A stretch of DNA of 64,000 bases from Streptomyces scabiei 87.22 (GTDB lineage Bacteria > Actinomycetota > Actinomycetes > Streptomycetales > Streptomycetaceae), in NCBI RefSeq assembly GCF_000091305.1, contig NC_013929.1, forward strand, positions 7,998,001 through 8,062,000. The letters run 5' to 3'. Position 1 is the first letter of the stretch. Every line of letters starts with the position of its first letter. The notes beneath the pieces were generated by a model. It ran no database searches, was not told where the DNA came from, and worked only from the letters and a program-made list of their open reading frames with translations. This document shows positions 23,120 to 32,029 of this stretch, piece after piece. The position numbers and the translations under genes are program-made.

Positions 23120-24313
23120 CTAAAGCAGCGTGAACTGGCCCTCCGGGCCCTCCTCCCGGTGGTCCAGGACCGAGGCGGGCCTGCGGGCCGGCTCCGGGAC
23201 CGGGAGCACGCCGGCCTCCCGCAGGTCCGCGGCCGTGACCGGCCGGCCGGCCGTCAACTCCTCCGGCGCGGGGCGCACTTCCGTCAGCAGCGCCAGCACC
23301 GTGATCAGCTCCAGCAGCTCCGACGTCCAGGTCTGCGGCCAGGTCGTCGGGCGGATCGCCTCCAGCGTGCCCGGCTCCCCCTGTTCCGTTCTGCGGGCCA
23401 GCCACTCCTCCAGCACCCGGACACCGCCGACGTGGAGGTCCCAGGCGTCGGACGGGACGGGGGAGATGCGGCCCTCGTCGACGAAGAGGGTCTCCTCCTC
23501 GCGGTCGTAGCGGATCTCCACGGGCCGGGCGGGCAGCGGCGCGCGCACATACGGGCGGCGGCCGCCCGGGAGCTTGGGACGGTCGCCGTCGCGGCGCATC
23601 AGCCGCAGGGCCCGCCGGCCCAGCTCCACGCCGTGGGACCAGACCTCCGGTTCGGCGGGCAGCGGAACCCCGAGGCCGTGCGGCCCGGAGCGTGCGGCGA
23701 CCAGGATCCAGGCGAGGACGTCCACGGGGTCGAGGGGGCCGGTGCCCAGCCGCCCGCCGAGGTACTCGGGCAGGCCCGGCGCGAGGTTCGGCTCGACGGC
23801 CCCCGGGCGGCGGTACAGCGGACGGACACGGCCGGCGCGCGGGCCGTGCGCCGGGGCGAGCGGCAGGACGCCCGACGCGAGGAGCACGGGGCCGGACGTG
23901 TCCGGGGCGGCCGTCTGCTCGACCACGAAGACCTGCCGTTCGTCCGCCACCCGCCACAGCTCGGGCCGGGCGGCGTCGATCAGCCGGTGGTCGGGGATGA
24001 GCCACTGCTCGTCGAACGGGGCGGCGAGGACCCGGACCGGCTCGGCGCAGGGGCCCGACTCGCGGGCCAGCCGGCCGGTGCCGCCGGACCGGCCCGGCAG
24101 CTGGGCCACGGCCGAGGCCGGGGTACGGGAGCGGGTGGGGGCGAACAGGGCCTCGCGGTCCGGGCCCTCCGCCTTCATCAGCGCGTCCCAGCGGGCCTTC
24201 AGGGAGGCCGTGTCCGGGGCCGCCGGCCACCCCCGGCCCAGCCGTGGCGGTGCGACCGACCACGGCATGAGGTCCGCGAGGAGCGGGGTGTCGTCGAGCG
24301 TCACGGGGGGCAT
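23120..24313 (-). CDS. Orphan type ISP restriction/modification specificity-domain protein
   Basis: A 397-residue protein resembling the C-terminal target-recognition domain of type ISP restriction-modification enzymes. Markers are PFDEQWLIPDHRLID, LPEYLGGR, the VWSHG and RAPLPARPVEIRYD strands, and DAWDLHVGGVRVLEEWLARR near a DIRP-like GTLEAIRPTTWP. Neither a methyltransferase DPPY motif nor a helicase or nuclease is present here or next door. The function of such solo domains is unknown; DNA recognition or a domesticated remnant are both possible. It follows the UTRA GntR gene by 21 bp and is probably cotranscribed with it. Confidence 0.6.
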   Translation of the reverse strand: MPPVTLDDTPLLADLMPWSVAPPRLGRGWPAAPDTASLKARWDALMKAEGPDREALFAPTRSRTPASAVAQLPGRSGGTGRLARESGPCAEPVRVLAAPFDEQWLIPDHRLIDAARPELWRVADERQVFVVEQTAAPDTSGPVLLASGVLPLAPAHGPRAGRVRPLYRRPGAVEPNLAPGLPEYLGGRLGTGPLDPVDVLAWILVAARSGPHGLGVPLPAEPEVWSHGVELGRRALRLMRRDGDRPKLPGGRRPYVRAPLPARPVEIRYDREEETLFVDEGRISPVPSDAWDLHVGGVRVLEEWLARRTEQGEPGTLEAIRPTTWPQTWTSELLELITVLALLTEVRPAPEELTAGRPVTAADLREAGVLPVPEPARRPASVLDHREEGPEGQFTLL

Positions 24314-24334
24314 CGTACGACCTGGTCCTCCGGG

Positions 24335-25084
24335 TCAGTGGGCGTCGAGGGTGACCGTGAACGAGAAGCGGTCGCCGCGGTAGTGGATGACCGCCACGTC
24401 GAGGACGCGGCCGGAGTCGTCGTAGGTGACACCCGTGTAATGGAGGATCGGGCTGAGCAGGGGGACCTGGAGGAGGCGGGCCGTCTCCGGGTCGGCGATG
24501 CGCGCCTCGACGGTGTCGGTGATCCGGCCGATGGCCACGCCCACGACATCGCGCAGGACCTTCGTCATGGGCCAGCGGAGCAGGTCGTCGCGGTCGATGC
24601 GGGCGGCCAGCTCAGGACGGACGTAGTTGCGGGCGTGGTTGGTGGGCTCGCCCGTCTTCTCGTCGCCGCGCAGCCGGTGGTACGTGGCGACCTCGGTCAA
24701 GTCCGGAAAGTACTCGGCGAGTTCACCCGACAGGGGGGTGCTGCCCTGGTCCAGCAGCTCGGTCGTCATGCCCGACTGCTGGGCCACGATCGCGTCCACC
24801 GAACCGAGCAGGCGCACCGGCGAGCCCCGCCGGGCGCTCGGCTCGATGAACGTGCCGCGCCGGCGGTGCCGGGTGATCAGCCCCTCGTCCTCCAGCTCCT
24901 TCAGCGCCTGCCGCATGGTCAGCACGCTCACCCCGTAGTGCCCGGCCAGCTGCTCCTCGGTCGGCAGCCGCAGGGGGTCCTGGGGCGACCGGCCGAGTAT
25001 CGAGGCACGCAGGGACTGCGACACCTGATACCAGAGCGGCAGTTTGCGGTTCAGGACGATCGAGTCCGGAGCGAATGAGGTCAC
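24335..25084 (-). CDS. GntR-family regulator with UTRA domain (HutC type)
   Basis: A 249-residue regulator. The winged helix covers LWYQVSQSLRASILGRS through LPTEEQLAGHYGVSVLTMRQALKELEDEGLITRHRRRGTFI. The C-terminal UTRA ligand domain includes YHRLRGDEKTGEPTNHARNYV and ends with DVAVIHYRGDRFSFTVTLD. GTG 25084 is used; no ribosome site precedes it, so translation may be leaderless. It lies between hmgA and the ISP-domain gene on one strand. Control of homogentisate catabolism or of the ISP gene are both possible. Confidence 0.85.
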   Translation of the reverse strand: MTSFAPDSIVLNRKLPLWYQVSQSLRASILGRSPQDPLRLPTEEQLAGHYGVSVLTMRQALKELEDEGLITRHRRRGTFIEPSARRGSPVRLLGSVDAIVAQQSGMTTELLDQGSTPLSGELAEYFPDLTEVATYHRLRGDEKTGEPTNHARNYVRPELAARIDRDDLLRWPMTKVLRDVVGVAIGRITDTVEARIADPETARLLQVPLLSPILHYTGVTYDDSGRVLDVAVIHYRGDRFSFTVTLDAH

Positions 25085-25112
25085 GACGCTATCCGTACCC
25101 GGCGCGACACGT

Positions 25113-26438
25113 TCAGTGCAACGGGCCGAAGTGGCGCTGGAGCCCGGACCACACGTCGTCGTACCCCTGCTGCAGGTGTTCCGCGCTGGCCGCCTGCCCG
25201 GTCACGAGGATCGGCCAGCGCGTCTCGAACATGAAGGCGAGGCCGTCGTCGACCCGCTGCGGCTCCAGCTCCGCCGCGCTCGCCCGGTCGAAGGTCTCCC
25301 GGTCCGGTCCGTGCGCCGACATCATGCTGTGCAGCGAGCCGCCCCCGGGCACGAAACCCCCTTCCCCGGCCGTCTTCGCGTCGTACGCGCCCTCGATCAG
25401 GCCCATGTACTCGCTCATCACGTTCCGGTGGAAGTACGGCGGCCGGAACGTGTCCTCACCGACCAGCCAGCGCGGCGCGAAGACGACGAAGTCCACCCCG
25501 GCCAGCCCGGGGGTGTCGCTCGGCGACGTCAGCACCGTGAAGATCGACGGGTCCGGGTGGTCGTACGAGATCGTCCCGATGACGTTGAAACGGCGCAGGT
25601 CGTATACGTACGGCGTGTAGTTGCCGTGCCAGGCGACCACGTCGAGGGGGGAGTGGTCGTAGGTGGCCTTCCAGAGGTTGCCGCAGTACTTGTTCACCAC
25701 CTCCACCGGGCCCTCGGTGTCCTCGTACGCGGCCACCGGTGCCCGGAAGTCGCGGGCGTTCGCCAGGCCGTTGGCGCCGATCGGGCCGAGGTCGGGGAGG
25801 CGGAAGGGGGCGCCGTAGTTCTCGCAGACGTACCCGCGGGCGGAGGCGTCGAGGAGGGCGACGCGGAAGCGGACGCCCCGCGGGATCAGGGCGATCTCGC
25901 CGGGCTCGGCGTGCAGCAGGCCGAACTCGGTGTGCAGGAGGAGGCCGCCGCGCTCCGGGACGATCAGGAGCTCGCCGTCCGCGTCGCTGAAGACCCGCTC
26001 CATCGCGGAATCGGCGTGGTACAGGTGCACGGCCATGCCGGAGCGCTGGGCCGCGTCGCCGTTGCCGCCGAGGGTCCACAGGCCGGCGAGGAAGTCCGTG
26101 CCGGCCGGCGGCTCCGGGAGGGGGTTCCAGCGCAGCCGGTTGGGGTCGGGGACGGTCTCGGTGAAAGGGGCCGTCCGCAGGGCGCCGTTGTCCGCACGGG
26201 TGAAGGCGGGGTGGGCGGCCGAGGGGCGGATGCGGTAGAGCCAGGAACGGCGGTTGTGGGACCGCGGCTCGGTGAACGCGGTGCCACTGAGCTGCTCCGC
26301 GTAGAGCCCGAGCGGGGCGCGCTGGGGGGAGTTGCGGCCGTGCGGCAGGGCGCCGGGGACCGCCTCCGAGGCGTGCTCGTTGCCGAATCCGGTGAGGTAC
26401 TCCAGTCCCTCGGCCGTCTTCCTCGCGTCCCCGCTCAT
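25113..26438 (-). CDS. hmgA: Homogentisate 1,2-dioxygenase
   Basis: A 441-residue enzyme that opens the ring of homogentisate to maleylacetoacetate in tyrosine and phenylalanine degradation. The family start LEYLTGFGNEHASEAVPGAL is intact. The iron ligands are His337 and Glu343 in FHRNVMSEYMG and His376 in SAHGPD. The catalytic histidine is His294 in YDHPDPSIF. Length matches the family. No other tyrosine-catabolic gene lies beside it. A GGAAT direct repeat upstream at 26460-26490 may be regulatory. A GntR/UTRA gene follows on the same strand. Confidence 0.96.
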   Translation of the reverse strand: MSGDARKTAEGLEYLTGFGNEHASEAVPGALPHGRNSPQRAPLGLYAEQLSGTAFTEPRSHNRRSWLYRIRPSAAHPAFTRADNGALRTAPFTETVPDPNRLRWNPLPEPPAGTDFLAGLWTLGGNGDAAQRSGMAVHLYHADSAMERVFSDADGELLIVPERGGLLLHTEFGLLHAEPGEIALIPRGVRFRVALLDASARGYVCENYGAPFRLPDLGPIGANGLANARDFRAPVAAYEDTEGPVEVVNKYCGNLWKATYDHSPLDVVAWHGNYTPYVYDLRRFNVIGTISYDHPDPSIFTVLTSPSDTPGLAGVDFVVFAPRWLVGEDTFRPPYFHRNVMSEYMGLIEGAYDAKTAGEGGFVPGGGSLHSMMSAHGPDRETFDRASAAELEPQRVDDGLAFMFETRWPILVTGQAASAEHLQQGYDDVWSGLQRHFGPLH

Positions 26439-26725
26439 GCCCGCTCCCTCACCGTTCTCGATTCCTATGCTTCACCGTAGGATTCCGTCGGGGCGGGCGC
26501 AAGGGGGCGTCCCAGGGGTGCACCCGGATGCATCGGGTTCTTCGGGTGGAGGGGGGAGAACCGGATCGCCGGGGGATCCGTCCTGTCAGTGCGGTGCTCT
26601 AGTCTCCCGGCAGGCCATGGACGCGCGGATGTCCGTGGCCGGTCGTGCGCCACGGCTGAGCGGGAGCGGTGGTACCGGCCGTACTGATATTCGGACAGTT
26701 CATCGGACCTCGGCGGAAAGGCATC

Positions 26726-27343
26726 ATGAAGCCCGTGTCCCAGGCGACCTCCCTGCGCCGCGCACCCGTGCAGCGGCGCAGTGCCGAACGACTGACCAGG
26801 ATCCTCGACGCCTGTGCCGACCTCCTCGACGAGGTGGGCTACGACGCGTTGAGCACCCGTGCCGTGGCCTTGCGCGCGGGGGTGCCCATCGGCTCCGTCT
26901 ACCGCTTCTTCGGCAACAAGCGCGCGATGGCCGACGCGCTCGCCGAACGCAACCTGGACCGCTTCACCGACCGGGTCACCCGCCGCCTCCGGGACACGGG
27001 AGGCCGGGACTGGCGCACCGCGATGGACGCCGTCCTCGACGAGTACCTCGACATGAAGCGCAACGCCCCCGGCTTCGCCCTCATCGACTTCGGCAACCAG
27101 ATCCCGGTCGGCGGCAGCCGGCAGCAGCCCAACCACCTCGTCGCCGACCGGCTGTCCGAACTGCTCTCCGCCTTCATCGACCGCCCCCCCGACGACGACC
27201 TCCGCCGCACGTTCCTCATCGCCGTCGAAACCGCCGACACCCTCGTCCACCTGGCCTTCCGGGTGGCCCCGGAGGGCGACCCGCGGATCATCGAGGAGAT
27301 GCGGGAACTGCTGCGGGCGTATCTCGCGCGCGTGCTGGACTGA
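26726..27343 (+). CDS. TetR-family regulator
   Basis: A 205-residue TetR protein. The DNA-binding helices are RILDACADLLDEVGYDALSTRAVALRAGVPIGSVYRFFGNKRAMADALAERN, with an all-helical ligand domain behind it. ATG 26726 follows GGAAAGG by five bases. The 287-bp gap upstream toward hmgA shows no gene. Downstream is a repeat-rich stretch without genes, so the target is not evident. Autoregulation is assumed for the family only. Confidence 0.85.
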   Translation: MKPVSQATSLRRAPVQRRSAERLTRILDACADLLDEVGYDALSTRAVALRAGVPIGSVYRFFGNKRAMADALAERNLDRFTDRVTRRLRDTGGRDWRTAMDAVLDEYLDMKRNAPGFALIDFGNQIPVGGSRQQPNHLVADRLSELLSAFIDRPPDDDLRRTFLIAVETADTLVHLAFRVAPEGDPRIIEEMRELLRAYLARVLD

Positions 27344-28097
27344 CTCACCGCCTCCGCCTCCGCCTCCGCCTCCGCCCCGGACCGCCTGCCCGGCCGACGG
27401 CGCCCGCGGCGGCCCGACGGCTTGACCGCTCTCCTGCGCGTGGCGGACCGAACCGTTGGAGTGCCGGCCCGACCGCCGGACCGACAGCCTGCGCGTGCCG
27501 GCCCGACCGCCCGCCCGGCGGCTCGCGTGCCGGCCCGGCGGTCTGACCGGTCGCGTGCGCATACGGACCGACCGCTGCGTGCCGGATCGCCCGGCCGACC
27601 GACGGCTCGCGTGTCGGACCGTCGGCCCGATTGCCGGACCGCTCTGCCGACCGACGATGCACCTGTCGGCCCGGCCGCCCGGCCGCCCGGCCGCCCGGCC
27701 GACGATGCCGCGCCGACCCGACGGCCTGACCGCTCGCCCATGCTCCCGCACCGGCCGCCGACGTGCCGCACCGGCCGCCGAGGTGCCGCACCGGCCGTCG
27801 ACGTGCCGGGCCGGCCGCCCGACCGTGACGGCTCGCCCGCGAGCCCGCGCCGACCGCCCGTGAGGGCCCCGCACCCGGTGCGGCCCCTGGGGGCGAAGTC
27901 GTCCGGTCCACGCCCCTCCGGCCACGGGCGGCAAGGGCCCCGCCCCGAGGCCGGCGGTCTCGCGGATTCTCGGCAAGACCCCGGGGCCCCTCCCCTCGGC
28001 GCATACCGGTCGGTATGCTCGGCCTCGGTGCCGTGGGTCTCACCGTCCGCCGTGCCTGTCCGAGCGTCACCGTCGCCGCCGCCCCTTCGGAGGACCC
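27344..28097. repeat. Gene-free, GC-extreme degenerate repeat stretch
   Basis: No ORF with protein-like composition is found in these 754 bases. It begins with CCGCCT hexamer repeats (about 27348-27376), continues with degenerate GCGTGCCGGCCCGACCGCC-like units, four GGCCGCCC units near 27670-27700, and four 20-bp units at 27747-27826 (CGCACCGGCCGCCGACGTGC type). Long open frames on both strands are compositional artefacts. The last part probably holds the oxidoreductase promoter. Confidence 0.6.
28001..28018. promoter_or_regulatory. Inverted repeat before the oxidoreductase gene
   Basis: GCATACCGGTCGGTATGC has perfect 8-bp arms around two bases, about 80 bp before the GTG start. It resembles the ATACCG half-sites of the operators near 38.1, 55.4 and 59.5 kb but with shorter spacing, so it may serve a related regulator. 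Confidence 0.5.
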
Positions 28098-30365
28098 GTG
28101 TCCACCACCACCGACTCCCGCACCGCCCTGCGCGTCTGCCCCCTCTGCGAGGCGACCTGCGGCCTCGTCCTCACCATCGAGGGCACCCGGGTGACCAAGG
28201 CCCGCGGTGACCGGGACGACGTGTTCAGCAAGGGGTTCATCTGCCCGAAGGGCGCCTCGTTCGGGGCCGCCGACGCGGACCCCGACCGGCTGCGCACGCC
28301 GCTGGTCCGCGTGGACGGCGAACTGCGGGAGGCCACCTGGCAGGAGGCGTTCGACGCCGTCGCGGCAGGACTCCGGCCCGTCGTCGAGGCCCACGGCCCC
28401 AACGCCGTCGGTATCGTCCTCGGCAACCCGAACGTCCATACGATGGCAGGCGCCCTCTACCCGCCCGCCCTCATCGCCGGGCTCGGCACCCGCAGCCTGT
28501 TCAGCGCCTCCACGGTCGACCAGATGCCCAAGCACGTCTCCAGCGGACTGCTCTACGGCGACGCCAACTCCATCCCCGTCCCCGATCTCGACCGCACCGA
28601 CCACCTGCTGCTCCTCGGCGCCAACCCCCTGGAGTCCAACGGCAGTCTGTGCACCGCCCCCGACTTCCCCGGCAAGCTCAAGGCCCTCAGGGCGCGCGGC
28701 GGCACCCTCACCGTCGTCGACCCCCGCACCACCCGTACGGCCAAGCTCGCCGACCGGCACGTGGCGATCCGCCCCGGCACGGACGCGCTGCTGCTCGCCG
28801 CGATGGCGCAGGTCCTCTTCGAGGAGGGCCTCGTCGACCTCGGCGACCTCGCCCCGCTGGTGTTGGGAACCGAGGAACTGGCCGCCGCTATAGGGGAGTT
28901 CACACCCGAGGCCGTGGCGGAGGCGTGTGACGTCGACGCCGGGACCGTCCGCGCGCTCGCCCGCGAACTGGCCGCCGCGCCCACCGCCGCCGTGTACGGC
29001 CGCATCGGCAGCTGCACCGTCCCGCACGGCACCCTCGCCAGCTGGCTCGTGGACGTGCTCAACATCCTCACCGGCAACCTCGACCGGCCCGGCGGCGCCC
29101 TCTTCCCGCGGTCCGCGACCGACAAGCCGGCCCGGCCCGCCGGACCCGGCCGCGGCTTCGCGCTGGGCCGCTGGCGCAGCCGGGTCGGCGGCCACCCGGA
29201 GGCGAAGGGCGAACTGCCGCTGTCCGCGCTCGCCGAGGAGATCGACACCGCCACTCCCGAGGGCAGCCCGGTCCGCGCCCTCATCACGATCGCGGCCAAC
29301 CCCGTACTCTCCGCCCCCGACGGCGACCGCCTCGACAAGGCGCTCGACTCCCTGGACTTCATGGTCAGCGTCGACCCCTACCTCGGCGAGACCGCCCGCC
29401 ACGCCGACGTCGTCCTGCCGCCGCCCCCGCCCTCACAGGCCCCGCACTACGACTTCGCCTTCAACTCCTTCGCCGTGCACAACCAGGTCCGCTACAACCG
29501 TGCCGCCGTCCCCCTGGAGGACGGCCGCATGGCCGAGACCGAGATCCTCGCCCGTCTCGTCCTCGCCGCCACCGGCATGCACGGCGCCGACCCCTCCGCC
29601 GTGGACGACCTGGTCATCGGCCAGACCCTGGGCAAGGCCGTCAAGGACCCCCACTCACCCGTCCACGGCCGCGACCCGAAGGAACTCGCCGGCCTGCTCA
29701 CCGGCGACGGCGGCCCCGAGCGCCGCCTCGACATGATGTTGCGCCTCGGCCCGTACGGCGACGGTTTCGGTGCCGACACCGACGGACTGACCCTCGCGAA
29801 GGTGCTCGACCACCCGCACGGCATCGACCTCGGCCCGCTGCGGCCGCGCCTGCCGCAGCCGCTGAAGACGGTCAGCGGCCGTATCGAACTGCTGCCCGCG
29901 CCGATCGTCGACGATCTGCCGAGGCTCCGCACGGCCCTGCGCGAGCGCCCCGACGGCCTGGTCCTCATCGGCCGCCGGCACCTTCGCTCCAACAACAGCT
30001 GGCTGCACAACATCCCCGCCCTCACCGGCGGCACCAACCGCTGCACCCTGCACATCCACCCGGACGACGCCGGCCGCCTCGGGGTCACCGACGGCGACGC
30101 CGTACGGATCAAGGGCGCCGGGGGAGAGGTCACCGCACCCGTCGAGGTCACCGACGTCGTACGGCGCGGAGTCGTGAGCCTTCCGCACGGCTGGGGGCAC
30201 GACCGTCCGGGCACCCGGATGCGGCACGCCGCGATCGACCCCGGTGTGAACGTGAACCAGCTCCTCGACGGGTCCCTGCTGGACCCCCTGTCGGGCAACG
30301 CGGTCCTCAACGGCGTCCCCGTGGAGCTGGCCCCCGTCACCGCCCGAGCAGGCGCAACGCTGTGA
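28098..30365 (+). CDS. Molybdopterin-dependent oxidoreductase (DMSO reductase family)
   Basis: A 755-residue catalytic subunit. The N-terminus binds one [4Fe-4S] cluster through Cys14, Cys17, Cys21 and Cys49 (VCPLCEATC, then ICPKG). The molybdopterin domains follow with LLGANPLESNG, VVDPRTTRTAKLADRHVAIRPGTDALLL and a C-terminal molybdopterin dinucleotide-binding domain (LHIHPDDAGRLGVTDGDAVRI). It has no Tat signal and no electron-transfer partner gene beside it, so it is probably cytoplasmic. The substrate cannot be named. GTG 28098 follows GGAGG by five bases. Confidence 0.88.
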   Translation: MSTTTDSRTALRVCPLCEATCGLVLTIEGTRVTKARGDRDDVFSKGFICPKGASFGAADADPDRLRTPLVRVDGELREATWQEAFDAVAAGLRPVVEAHGPNAVGIVLGNPNVHTMAGALYPPALIAGLGTRSLFSASTVDQMPKHVSSGLLYGDANSIPVPDLDRTDHLLLLGANPLESNGSLCTAPDFPGKLKALRARGGTLTVVDPRTTRTAKLADRHVAIRPGTDALLLAAMAQVLFEEGLVDLGDLAPLVLGTEELAAAIGEFTPEAVAEACDVDAGTVRALARELAAAPTAAVYGRIGSCTVPHGTLASWLVDVLNILTGNLDRPGGALFPRSATDKPARPAGPGRGFALGRWRSRVGGHPEAKGELPLSALAEEIDTATPEGSPVRALITIAANPVLSAPDGDRLDKALDSLDFMVSVDPYLGETARHADVVLPPPPPSQAPHYDFAFNSFAVHNQVRYNRAAVPLEDGRMAETEILARLVLAATGMHGADPSAVDDLVIGQTLGKAVKDPHSPVHGRDPKELAGLLTGDGGPERRLDMMLRLGPYGDGFGADTDGLTLAKVLDHPHGIDLGPLRPRLPQPLKTVSGRIELLPAPIVDDLPRLRTALRERPDGLVLIGRRHLRSNNSWLHNIPALTGGTNRCTLHIHPDDAGRLGVTDGDAVRIKGAGGEVTAPVEVTDVVRRGVVSLPHGWGHDRPGTRMRHAAIDPGVNVNQLLDGSLLDPLSGNAVLNGVPVELAPVTARAGATL

Positions 30366-30424
30366 CCAGGAGTTCTGCTCTTATTGCTCGCATGTCAACT
30401 CCTTGTTAAGACTTGTGGAGCCGC

Positions 30425-30479
30425 CCTAACGTCGACGCACCGCCGGTGCCCTGGTGGGAGTTCAAGGGCGAACGTTAGG
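30425..30479 (+). promoter_or_regulatory. Long inverted repeat in the citrate transporter leader
   Basis: CCTAACGT (30425-30432) pairs exactly with ACGTTAGG (30472-30479), ending seven bases before the transporter ATG. An inner GCACCG/CGGTGC hairpin lies between. In RNA the outer stem would hide the only AGG near the start. At DNA level the arms could be an operator pair. Confidence 0.4.
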
Positions 30480-30486
30480 TATCCAC

Positions 30487-31950
30487 ATGCTGACCATCCT
30501 CGGCTTCGCCATGATCGCGACCTTCCTGGTCCTGATCATGATGAAGAAGATGTCGCCGATCGCGGCACTCGTACTGATCCCCGCGCTCTTCTGCGTGTTC
30601 GTCGGAAAGGGCGCCCATCTCGGCGACTACGTCATCGAGGGGGTGGGCAACCTCGCGCCCACCGCCGCGATGCTGATGTTCGCCATCGTCTACTTCGGCC
30701 TGATGATCGACGTCGGTCTCTTCGACCCGATCGTCCGGGGCATCCTGAAGTTCTGCAAGGCCGACCCGCTGCGCATCGTCGTCGGCACGGCCCTGCTCGC
30801 CGCCATCGTCTCCCTGGACGGCGACGGCTCGACGACCTTCATGATCACCGTCTCGGCGATGTACCCGCTCTACAAGCGCCTGAAGATGAGCCTGGTCGTG
30901 ATGACCGGTGTCGCCGCCACCGCCAACGGCGTGATGAACACGCTGCCCTGGGGCGGCCCGACCGCCCGCGCGGCCACCGCGCTCAAGCTGGACGCCGCCG
31001 ACATCTTCGTCCCGATGATCCCCGCGCTCCTCGTCGGCCTGCTCTTCGTCTTCATCCTCGCCTACTTCCTGGGCCTGCGGGAGCGCAAGCGCCTCGGTGT
31101 GCTGAGCCTCGACGAGGTGCTGGAGCAGGAGAAGATCGTCAAGGACGAGGAGACGTCCGGCTCCGAGGAGACCGTGCTCGTCGGCGCCGGCGCCTCCGCC
31201 GCGGGAACCGGCTCCGGTGACGACAAGGTCCGTACGGCGAAGACCACCGGCGGCGCGGGTTCCGGCACCGACGCCGACGAGGCCGACGACGACGCGGACG
31301 ACGTCCGCCTCCAGGGCCTGGACCCCAACCGCCCGACGCTGCGCCCCAAGCTGTACTGGTTCAACGCGCTGCTCACGGTCGCGCTGCTCACCGCCATGAT
31401 CATGGAGTGGCTGCCGATCCCGGTCCTCTTCCTGCTCGGCGCCGCGCTCGCCCTGACGGTCAACTTCCCCCACATCCCCGACCAGAAGGAACGGCTGGCG
31501 GCCCACGCCGACAACGTCCTGAACGTCTCCGGCATGGTCTTCGCCGCCGCCGTCTTCACCGGCGTCCTCCAGGGCACCGGCATGGTGGACTCGATGGCCA
31601 AGTGGATCGTCGACGGCATCCCCGGCGGCATGGGCCCGCACATGGCGCTCGTCACCGGCTTCCTGAGCCTGCCGCTCACCTACTTCATGTCCAACGACGG
31701 CTTCTACTTCGGTGTCCTCCCGGTCCTCGCCGAGGCGGGTGCCGCCCACGGGGTCTCGCCGCTGGAGATCGCCCGCGCCTCCCTCGTGGGCCAGCCGCTG
31801 CACATGTCCAGCCCGCTGGTGCCGGCCGTGTACGTGCTCGTCGGCATGGCGAAGGTCGAGTTCGGCGACCACACGAAGTTCGTGGTGAAGTGGGCGGCGG
31901 TGACCTCGCTCATCATCCTCGGCTCCGGTGTGCTGTTCGGCATCATCTGA
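30487..31950 (+). CDS. CitMHS-family citrate/metal symporter
   Basis: A 487-residue membrane transporter with about 12 helices. The CitM signatures include VSLDGDGSTTFMITVSAMYPLYKRL, NGVMNTLPWGGPTARAA and PLTYFMSNDGFYFGVLPVLAEAGAAHGV. Family members import citrate complexed with Mg or other divalent ions using protons. An unusually long acidic cytoplasmic loop (about 218-290, rich in Asp, Gly and Thr) separates the halves. The ATG has only a weak AGG site inside a potential leader hairpin, so translation may be regulated. Confidence 0.88.
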   Translation: MLTILGFAMIATFLVLIMMKKMSPIAALVLIPALFCVFVGKGAHLGDYVIEGVGNLAPTAAMLMFAIVYFGLMIDVGLFDPIVRGILKFCKADPLRIVVGTALLAAIVSLDGDGSTTFMITVSAMYPLYKRLKMSLVVMTGVAATANGVMNTLPWGGPTARAATALKLDAADIFVPMIPALLVGLLFVFILAYFLGLRERKRLGVLSLDEVLEQEKIVKDEETSGSEETVLVGAGASAAGTGSGDDKVRTAKTTGGAGSGTDADEADDDADDVRLQGLDPNRPTLRPKLYWFNALLTVALLTAMIMEWLPIPVLFLLGAALALTVNFPHIPDQKERLAAHADNVLNVSGMVFAAAVFTGVLQGTGMVDSMAKWIVDGIPGGMGPHMALVTGFLSLPLTYFMSNDGFYFGVLPVLAEAGAAHGVSPLEIARASLVGQPLHMSSPLVPAVYVLVGMAKVEFGDHTKFVVKWAAVTSLIILGSGVLFGII

Positions 31951-32029
31951 ACCCCGTCGGTCCGACTGCCCCCGTCCGGCGCGTACGCGCCGCGCGCGGG
32001 AGGGCACGTCCCCCAGGAGGAACCGCATC

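Noticed and set aside
27344..28097. Possible CRISPR array
   Set aside because: Units are short, adjacent and degenerate with no regular spacers, and no cas genes are present.
27422..28210. 262-codon frame in the repeat stretch
   Set aside because: Arg/Pro-only composition, no ribosome site and overlap with the oxidoreductase start.
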